Below are positions 59,157 through 64,000 of a stretch of 64,000 nt of DNA, piece after piece. The number at the start of each line of letters is the position of its first letter. The stretch's first letter is position 1. Origin of the DNA: an archaeon (GTDB lineage: Archaea > Thermoproteota > Nitrososphaeria > Nitrososphaerales > Gagatemarchaeaceae); contig JAJYMY010000002.1 of the NCBI GenBank assembly GCA_021786575.1, forward strand, positions 124,001 to 188,000, in the 5' to 3' direction. Under the pieces are notes generated by a model. It was not told where the DNA came from. It saw nothing but the letters and a program-made list of their open reading frames with translations, and did not search any database. The position numbers and the translations under genes were made by a program.

Positions 59157-60989
59157 TCACGTGGGCTCTGCCTTGGAAAGTAGGTCTATCGATCTCTCGT
59201 ACGCTCTGATGATATCTGTCCTGGTTATTATCCCGACCAGCCTCCCGGAGTCCTTGGAAATCACCGGAAGCCGCCCGATGCCCTGGTTGGTCATTGTTTC
59301 AAGGGCGACGAAGAGGGTGTCGTCCAAGTGAGCGACAAGGACGTTCTGGGTCATTACATCCCTCAGCGGCGTGGTGTCCATCTTCTCCCGAGGAATCCTC
59401 AGCAGGTCGCTTACTGTCACAATTCCGATCAGCTTCTCCCCGTCCACAATCGGAATCCCCCTGTACCCCTTCTCGACCACCACCTGATAGGCGGCGGCGA
59501 CGGAGTCTCCGGGGGAGAGAGCGATGACGGATCGGTTCATGGCGTCTGAGACGAATATCTTTGTGAGCAGCGGCACGTTATACTCCCCCCTATGGGCGGG
59601 CGAATCGGAGCGCTTGGGGACCTGACTCTTGTATATGGTGTACTTCGGGGTGGTGACGAAGTAGGCCGCAACCACAGCAACCATCGAAGGGGCCAGGAGG
59701 TTGAGAGACCCTGTCATCTCGCTAACCATTAGCATCACCGCTATAGGGACACGTCCCACCCCGCCGAAGAGCGCCATCATCCCTACCACGACCAGCGGGG
59801 CTGGGATGGGGATCCACCCAGGGAGTAGGAAGTTGACCGCCATCCAGAACGCGGCGCCCACAAACCCCCCTATGACGAGGGAGGGAGCGAACACCCCCGC
59901 GCTCCCCCCAGACCCTACGGTGAACGCAGTGGCCACGATCTTGAGGAAGACCACCGCAACCAAGAACACGAAAAGAGGGATGGCGAGATTGGTGAAGTTC
60001 TCCTGCGCCAGTCCGCCGACACCGTTGCTGTTGATTAGTATCTGGACGAACCCATACCCTAGACCCACCACCTGTGGGAAGAATATGCCGATGACGCCCG
60101 CCACTGCTGCGCCCGCCATCGGCCTGAGATATTTCGTGAAAGGCAGGCGGGCGAACAAGCCCTTCACTGAGTAGAATGTCACCGTGTGGAGCCTCCCCAC
60201 GAGTCCGCAGACGATGCCTAGGGCGGCGTAGATCAGCAGGTTCCTTGGCTCTGTGAAGGCGTATGTCAGCCCGCTACCGAAGACCGGGGTGAATCCCGTG
60301 TACGATGCGAAGATGATGTAGCCTATGGGGGACGCGATGAACGAAGGTATCAGAGCTTCAACCTCGAAGTCTCCGCCGCTGTAGAGTATCTCCCCAGAGA
60401 GTATCGCTCCGGCGAAGGGGGACTTGAAAATCGACCCAATTCCTGCCCCAATTCCCACCGCGACGGCGATGCGTCTGTCCTTGACCGGCAACTTCAGGAA
60501 GTCGCCGATGAAAGACCCGAACCCTGCGGCTATCTGGGCGGTCGGCCCTTCCCTTCCCCCGCTCCCCCCTGAGCCTATTGTGAACGCTGACGCCGCAGCT
60601 TTAACCAGAGGGATCCTCCTACGTATCTTTCCATCACGCCGATGGAACGCCGCGATCGCTTCGTCCGTGCCGTGACCCTCGGCTTCGGGGGCGAACCGGT
60701 AGACCAGGATGCCGGAGACGAGTCCTCCGATTACCGTCGCCACCGGGATGAGCAGGTAGTCTGGGTGGACAGAGATTGGGGCTGCCCCCTCGCCCGCGGG
60801 GTTGGGAGGGAAGAACCCAGTTATCCCTCCCAGCAGGGAGTTGTTCACGGCTTCGATTGCGATATAGAATCCGACAGCTCCAGCTCCTGCTATGACGCCG
60901 ATGAGCAGGCCGACCACCACCCACTTCGCTAGGTAGCCCTGCTGGATGACGCGATTCACCCGCGACATCAAGGTTGAACCGCTCAACAT
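59157..60989 (-). CDS. ClC-type chloride channel/transporter with CBS domains
   Basis: 610 residues. ClC filter motifs are visible: GSGGSGGREGPTAQ (GxxGREGP), later TVGSGGSAGVFAPSLVIGG (GSGxFxP-like), and a C-terminal GGVGRVPIAVMLM. About ten membrane helices lead to a C-terminal CBS pair (FVSDAMNRSVIALSPGDSV onward; RDVMTQNVLVAHLDD onward) that may bind ATP or AMP. ATG at 60989 with a TATA-like ccttattg about 30 bp upstream. Confidence 0.94.
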   Translation of the reverse strand: MLSGSTLMSRVNRVIQQGYLAKWVVVGLLIGVIAGAGAVGFYIAIEAVNNSLLGGITGFFPPNPAGEGAAPISVHPDYLLIPVATVIGGLVSGILVYRFAPEAEGHGTDEAIAAFHRRDGKIRRRIPLVKAAASAFTIGSGGSGGREGPTAQIAAGFGSFIGDFLKLPVKDRRIAVAVGIGAGIGSIFKSPFAGAILSGEILYSGGDFEVEALIPSFIASPIGYIIFASYTGFTPVFGSGLTYAFTEPRNLLIYAALGIVCGLVGRLHTVTFYSVKGLFARLPFTKYLRPMAGAAVAGVIGIFFPQVVGLGYGFVQILINSNGVGGLAQENFTNLAIPLFVFLVAVVFLKIVATAFTVGSGGSAGVFAPSLVIGGFVGAAFWMAVNFLLPGWIPIPAPLVVVGMMALFGGVGRVPIAVMLMVSEMTGSLNLLAPSMVAVVAAYFVTTPKYTIYKSQVPKRSDSPAHRGEYNVPLLTKIFVSDAMNRSVIALSPGDSVAAAYQVVVEKGYRGIPIVDGEKLIGIVTVSDLLRIPREKMDTTPLRDVMTQNVLVAHLDDTLFVALETMTNQGIGRLPVISKDSGRLVGIITRTDIIRAYERSIDLLSKAEPT

Positions 60990-61089
60990 CTGGGTGCCCG
61001 GTTTCGAGGGGACGCCTCAATAAGGATTTGAGGCCTCCGTATGCTCTCATGCTCGTCCGGAGATATCGGCGCCTTGGTCTCTGGTCTTT

Positions 61090-61734
61090 CTATTCTTCCT
61101 GGAACGGGACACCCACGGCGTTGGCCATGATTCTCCGCTCGGCGCTCCTCAGAATCTCGCTGAGCGTCGAGGGCTTGACCCCCACCATCTCGCTCAGGCC
61201 GGTGAGGCTGATCTTCCTCGGGAACTCGAAGTATCCCTGAGCCACGGCGGTCGACATTATCTCCTTCTGCCTGTCAGTGAGGGTGGCTCTTCTTTCGACA
61301 GGCGCTACGTCCTCGATCTTCGCCTCGACCCCTTCTTTCTCCAGCTTCGACAGCACCTGCCTGAAGTCGCTGGTCTTCCTGATTATGAACTTCCAAGAGG
61401 CTGGTTGAGCACCGGTGTTCAGGGGGCACTCAAGACAGACTATCGCTGCATCGTTCGAAGCCCGGCATATCGCTGGCCTGGAGAGAACGACCAACAGCGG
61501 GACGGAATCGCCCTCGCCCTCCCCTTCGATCGCCTGCCTGACTCCCTCCATCCTGCGGATTTCAGCCACTGCGGCGCGGACGCACTTGGACTCGCCTCTG
61601 AGCTCGAGGAGGAGCGACATCCCGGTCTTGTTGAAAGGCTTGCAGTCCACGATGCCGAGCTTGACGCCGTTTGCTTTCGCTATGTCCTGCAGCCCGTTTT
61701 CTGTCCTCACCTGCAGCGTTATCTGTCTCAGCAT
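61090..61734 (-). CDS. Bacterio-opsin-activator-like HTH-10 regulator
   Basis: 214 residues from the ATG at 61734, fixed by the TATA box at 61761-61768. C-terminal HTH-10: LTDRQKEIMSTAVAQGYFEFPRKI-type start followed by LTGLSEMVGVKPSTLSEIL and RSAERRIM. N-terminal 130 residues are a sensor of unknown ligand with Cys residues in KCVRAAV and ICRAS, IVCLECPL. Cys could bind metal or redox cues. Confidence 0.83.
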   Translation of the reverse strand: MLRQITLQVRTENGLQDIAKANGVKLGIVDCKPFNKTGMSLLLELRGESKCVRAAVAEIRRMEGVRQAIEGEGEGDSVPLLVVLSRPAICRASNDAAIVCLECPLNTGAQPASWKFIIRKTSDFRQVLSKLEKEGVEAKIEDVAPVERRATLTDRQKEIMSTAVAQGYFEFPRKISLTGLSEMVGVKPSTLSEILRSAERRIMANAVGVPFQEE

Positions 61735-61760
61735 CGCCGAACAGATTAGGGCGTCAGGCA

Positions 61761-61770
61761 CATATTTAAT
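61761..61770 (-). promoter_or_regulatory. TATA box of the HTH-10 regulator
   Basis: Minus-strand attaaatatg lies about 27 bp upstream of the ATG at 61734. Confidence 0.5.
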
Positions 61771-61970
61771 GCGGAAAGACGATTCTCAGAACTGGTAATC
61801 ACACCCCATTCGAACAGCTCCCTAACGACTTAGGTAGAGCAGTCGGCTCCCTGTCGCCCATACTGCGCACCCTTGACCCCGGGGCTAGCAGCGGCTCCTC
61901 GAAACCTGCCCCGGAGCCCTACCCTGTCCATACTCCTCACTTTCGTCTGGTTCTCCTGACCCCAAACCAG

Positions 61971-62498
61971 TTACTCTCCAGCTCTCGTCGCGGCCTCGTA
62001 CACAGAAAGGGTTTCGAAGAATACTCTGAGCGAGGCCAGCACCCTGAGCCTGAACCCCCGTCCTTCGCACGCCATCCTCGCTTCCTCCATGTCCATGTCG
62101 TCGTTGACTAAAAAGACCACTTTCCCATCTCTTCTCACTGTGCGGAGCGCTTCCGACAAGAACGCCAAGGGGACTTCCATCTGCTTTCCTCCCTCGACGG
62201 CTACGTCCCCAGTCTCATCCCCTTCGAGATAAGGGGGATTGAATGCCACCAGGTCGAAGGAGGCGTCGCGCATGCATGAAGCTCCCTCCGCCAGGACGTA
62301 GTCGGACTTCCCTTTCCAGTCTGCCATGGATGGTCTCACAACATCCGTCCCTACCACGACCCTGAACCTCTTTGCCAACTCAATGAGGTTCCCTCCATTC
62401 CCTGCGCCTATCTCCATGCAGCTCTCTCCCGAGTAGCCGGCCAGAGCCATCCTCAGGAGTGCGGAGTCCCCAGAAGCGAGATACGGTTCACCGGTCAT
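61971..62498 (-). CDS. PrmC/HemK-like methyltransferase
   Basis: 175 residues. CMEIGAGNGGNLIELAKRF is the SAM-binding motif I, and DLVAFNPPYLEGDE supplies the NPPY motif of enzymes that methylate Gln, Asn or adenine N atoms. Short archaeal members modify the release-factor GGQ Gln (HEMK2/Mtq2 type), which is the likeliest role. Overlaps the 62495 gene by 4 nt. Confidence 0.87.
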   Translation of the reverse strand: MTGEPYLASGDSALLRMALAGYSGESCMEIGAGNGGNLIELAKRFRVVVGTDVVRPSMADWKGKSDYVLAEGASCMRDASFDLVAFNPPYLEGDETGDVAVEGGKQMEVPLAFLSEALRTVRRDGKVVFLVNDDMDMEEARMACEGRGFRLRVLASLRVFFETLSVYEAATRAGE

Positions 62499-62758
62499 TC
62501 GGTCAGGCCGTCGTCCTTGAAGGACTTGTATTCGCCGGGGGTGAGAACCTGGGTTATGTTCTGAGTCGTGTAGAAGTAAGCCGGCGTCCCGTCAGGCGAC
62601 GTGGCGAGGCTGTTGTCCGGGTTCTGTAGCCTGTAAACTTTCACGACGGCAGGTTTTATCCCAAGAACCGTCCCGTCGTCCAAGGCGTAATAGCTGAACC
62701 TCTCCTGCAGCGGTTTGAACCCAACGAGCTTACCCTTCGGTTGCGGCGATGGTATCAT
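62495..62758 (-). CDS. Small conserved-looking protein of unknown function
   Basis: 87 residues, strand-rich (KLVGFKPLQERFSYYALDDG, TVLGIKPAVVKVYRLQNPD), no Cys. Not recognised. Start ATG; its TGA overlaps the methyltransferase ATG. Confidence 0.7.
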   Translation of the reverse strand: MIPSPQPKGKLVGFKPLQERFSYYALDDGTVLGIKPAVVKVYRLQNPDNSLATSPDGTPAYFYTTQNITQVLTPGEYKSFKDDGLTE

Positions 62759-62780
62759 GAGTTGCCTTCACCTGAGGGCG

Positions 62781-63539
62781 TTAAAAGTGTGCGTTGGCTA
62801 CCAGTTTCTGGATCCCCGAACTGTACTGGGCTGCCTTCTTCGGTGCCTCTGCGATTTCCGCTGGGACTCCTAGCCGCACCGCCGCCCTCCTTAAAATCGC
62901 CTTCCTTACGCCCCCCATCAGCTTGTACGAAATCGGGATGGACGCTGCGTAGTCAGCGAGCTCCTCGAAGGGGATTCTGGGTTCGACCCACTTGGAACAC
63001 GCTTTCACGTCTCTCGCTCTCCCCCTGCTTATGTATTCCTTCAGGTCGCCCTCCATCATCAACTTGGCAGCGTCAGGGCCACGTTCCCCTAGTGCATGTG
63101 TGTACTTCGCGTAGCCCCCGAAAAGCTCATCGGCGAGTTGACCTAGAAGGATCACGCGCGCCCCGGCCTCTCTCGCGCTTCTGGAGACGGCCGAATACAG
63201 GCACCAAAGGCTCCTGTCCATCAGCGTGCCGCCGGACGGGAAGTCGACACGTGTGAGCTCAGCTGCCACCAATTCGGGGGTGAGTCGTGTCGTCACAAGG
63301 TCCACGCCCAGGGAGTCAGCCGCTGCCTGGGCTCGGAGCGCGTCCCAGGTCCCCTCCGCGCTCCCAGTGCACGCGATTACCTGAGCTTCTGCCGCCGCGC
63401 ACTTCGCTACGACTGAACTGTCCAGCCCTCCAGAAAACGCGACCGCCAACCTTTCCTCGCTTCCGACAGCTTTCGCCACAGCGGCCTGCACGCGGACCGC
63501 AAGCTCGTCGGCAGCTTGGTCGATGCCGTTCTGAGTCAT
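62781..63539 (-). CDS. Standalone asparagine-synthase-like PP-loop protein
   Basis: 252 residues. LAVAFSGGLDSSVVAKC is the PP-loop. Later LLGQLADELFGGYAKYT and EPRIPFEELADYA match the C-terminal synthase half of AsnB, but no glutaminase domain is present in the window. Substrate unknown; amidation with ammonia is a possibility. The ATG at 63539 overlaps the hel308 stop; the frame is open to 63821 but inside hel308. Confidence 0.82.
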   Translation of the reverse strand: MTQNGIDQAADELAVRVQAAVAKAVGSEERLAVAFSGGLDSSVVAKCAAAEAQVIACTGSAEGTWDALRAQAAADSLGVDLVTTRLTPELVAAELTRVDFPSGGTLMDRSLWCLYSAVSRSAREAGARVILLGQLADELFGGYAKYTHALGERGPDAAKLMMEGDLKEYISRGRARDVKACSKWVEPRIPFEELADYAASIPISYKLMGGVRKAILRRAAVRLGVPAEIAEAPKKAAQYSSGIQKLVANAHF

Positions 63540-64000
63540 CGTCTCTTCACCTGTTCCTTGATTCTCCGCGCAACCGAAGCACCTACCTTGTCGACCAGGG
63601 CTATCTTCTCCGCCGGCGCGTCCTTCAGGTCCTCGAGGGTCCTGAATCCTGCGGAGTACAGCGAGCGCGCCCTCACCCTCCCTACTCCATTGAGGGATGT
63701 GAGCTCGACCAGCTCTTCTCCGACGCCGCTCGCCACCCTCCTCCTCAGAAGCTCTGCCTGCTTCGCGACTTCTGGCATCCCGAACAGCTTGCACAGCTCC
63801 ACCAGCGCATGCAGGAGCCAATCTGCGTTGTCGACCGCCCTATGCATGTCGCCCGGTTCAACCCCCAGCCTGCTGAGCAGTTGTTCCTCTTTCCACTCGT
63901 CTATCCATCCATGCAGGGCCATGACGCTCCGCATGTCCTGCAGGACCCTGTCATAGTCTGAAAACTCCCTCGGCACATGCCTTTCCAGCATCTCTGACCG
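63536..64000 (-). CDS. hel308: Hel308-type helicase, C-terminal part, cut by window edge
   Basis: The last about 155 residues of the protein. A helical bundle (DMRSVMALHGWIDEWKEEQ, WLLHALVELCKLFGMPEVAK) and a helix-hairpin-helix (LTSLNGVGRVRARSLYSAGF) correspond to domains 4 and 5 of Hel308, which bind single-stranded DNA. ATP-binding motifs lie beyond the edge. The reading frame is open to 64000. Confidence 0.85.
   Translation of the reverse strand, partial: RSEMLERHVPREFSDYDRVLQDMRSVMALHGWIDEWKEEQLLSRLGVEPGDMHRAVDNADWLLHALVELCKLFGMPEVAKQAELLRRRVASGVGEELVELTSLNGVGRVRARSLYSAGFRTLEDLKDAPAEKIALVDKVGASVARRIKEQVKRR

Noticed and set aside
63540-63821. N-terminal extension of the asparagine-synthase-like protein
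   Set aside because: Lies inside hel308 in another frame and has an Arg/Glu-rich shadow composition.
1-64000. CRISPR arrays, insertion sequences or rRNA genes
   Set aside because: No regularly spaced repeats, transposase genes with terminal repeats or rRNA segments were found.

Overview
The window looks like chromosome of a GC-rich thaumarchaeote (class Nitrososphaeria). A eukaryote-type topoisomerase IB with a complete active site (28612-30189) is the best lineage marker. Orc1/Cdc6, the large subunit of RFC, a tetraether-synthase-like radical SAM protein, a UbiA-type lipid prenyltransferase, an AbrB-PhoU regulator and tRNAs with non-canonical introns also point to archaea. I cannot place it below class. 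Many chromosomal genes have a TATA box about 25-30 bp upstream of the first codon, as expected for leaderless mRNAs, and many start with TTG or GTG.

Layout. 1-5 kb holds a histidine-degradation locus: partial hutG, hutH, hutI and hutU. 5-10 kb holds a DedA protein, HMG-CoA reductase, an HtpX-like protease, Hsp20 and a CBS protein, with three intron-bearing tRNAs at 7.2-10.3 kb. 10.6-14.4 kb is gene-poor. 14.4-18.5 kb carries NAD kinase, a DUF72 protein and a preQ0/archaeosine set (queD, queC, GTP cyclohydrolase IB). 18.7-31 kb carries peroxiredoxin, TrmB regulators with the tetraether-type radical SAM enzyme, a DUF929/VKOR disulfide pair, a PAC2 protein, topoisomerase IB and an AIR-synthase-like protein. 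31-41.8 kb carries a VIT-like transporter, a tandem Lrp regulator, Orc1/Cdc6, RFC-L, a UbiA enzyme, a tRNA endonuclease-like subunit and mtnA. 59-64 kb is chromosomal again: a ClC channel, a regulator, a methyltransferase, an asparagine-synthase-like protein and the end of hel308.

The accessory region is an integrated element of about 17 kb (41874 to about 58786). It lies between a truncated copy of a tRNA 5' end next to a tyrosine recombinase gene and the complete tRNA-Arg(TCG) gene. The left copy matches the intron-less form of the tRNA, whereas the complete gene has a D-loop insertion of about 50 nt inside the repeated segment. The element encodes the integrase, RHH/ParB partition-like proteins, membrane and secreted proteins, a TIR-domain protein, a candidate structured RNA of about 300 nt (53838-54145), a run of eight short wHTH/HTH proteins sharing an N-terminal helix (53127-56935), a coiled-coil membrane protein and a DUF5131 protein. 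The TIR gene, RNA, HTH array and membrane protein together are the best candidate for an undescribed system. Several element genes have strong Shine-Dalgarno sequences, unlike the leaderless-looking chromosomal genes.
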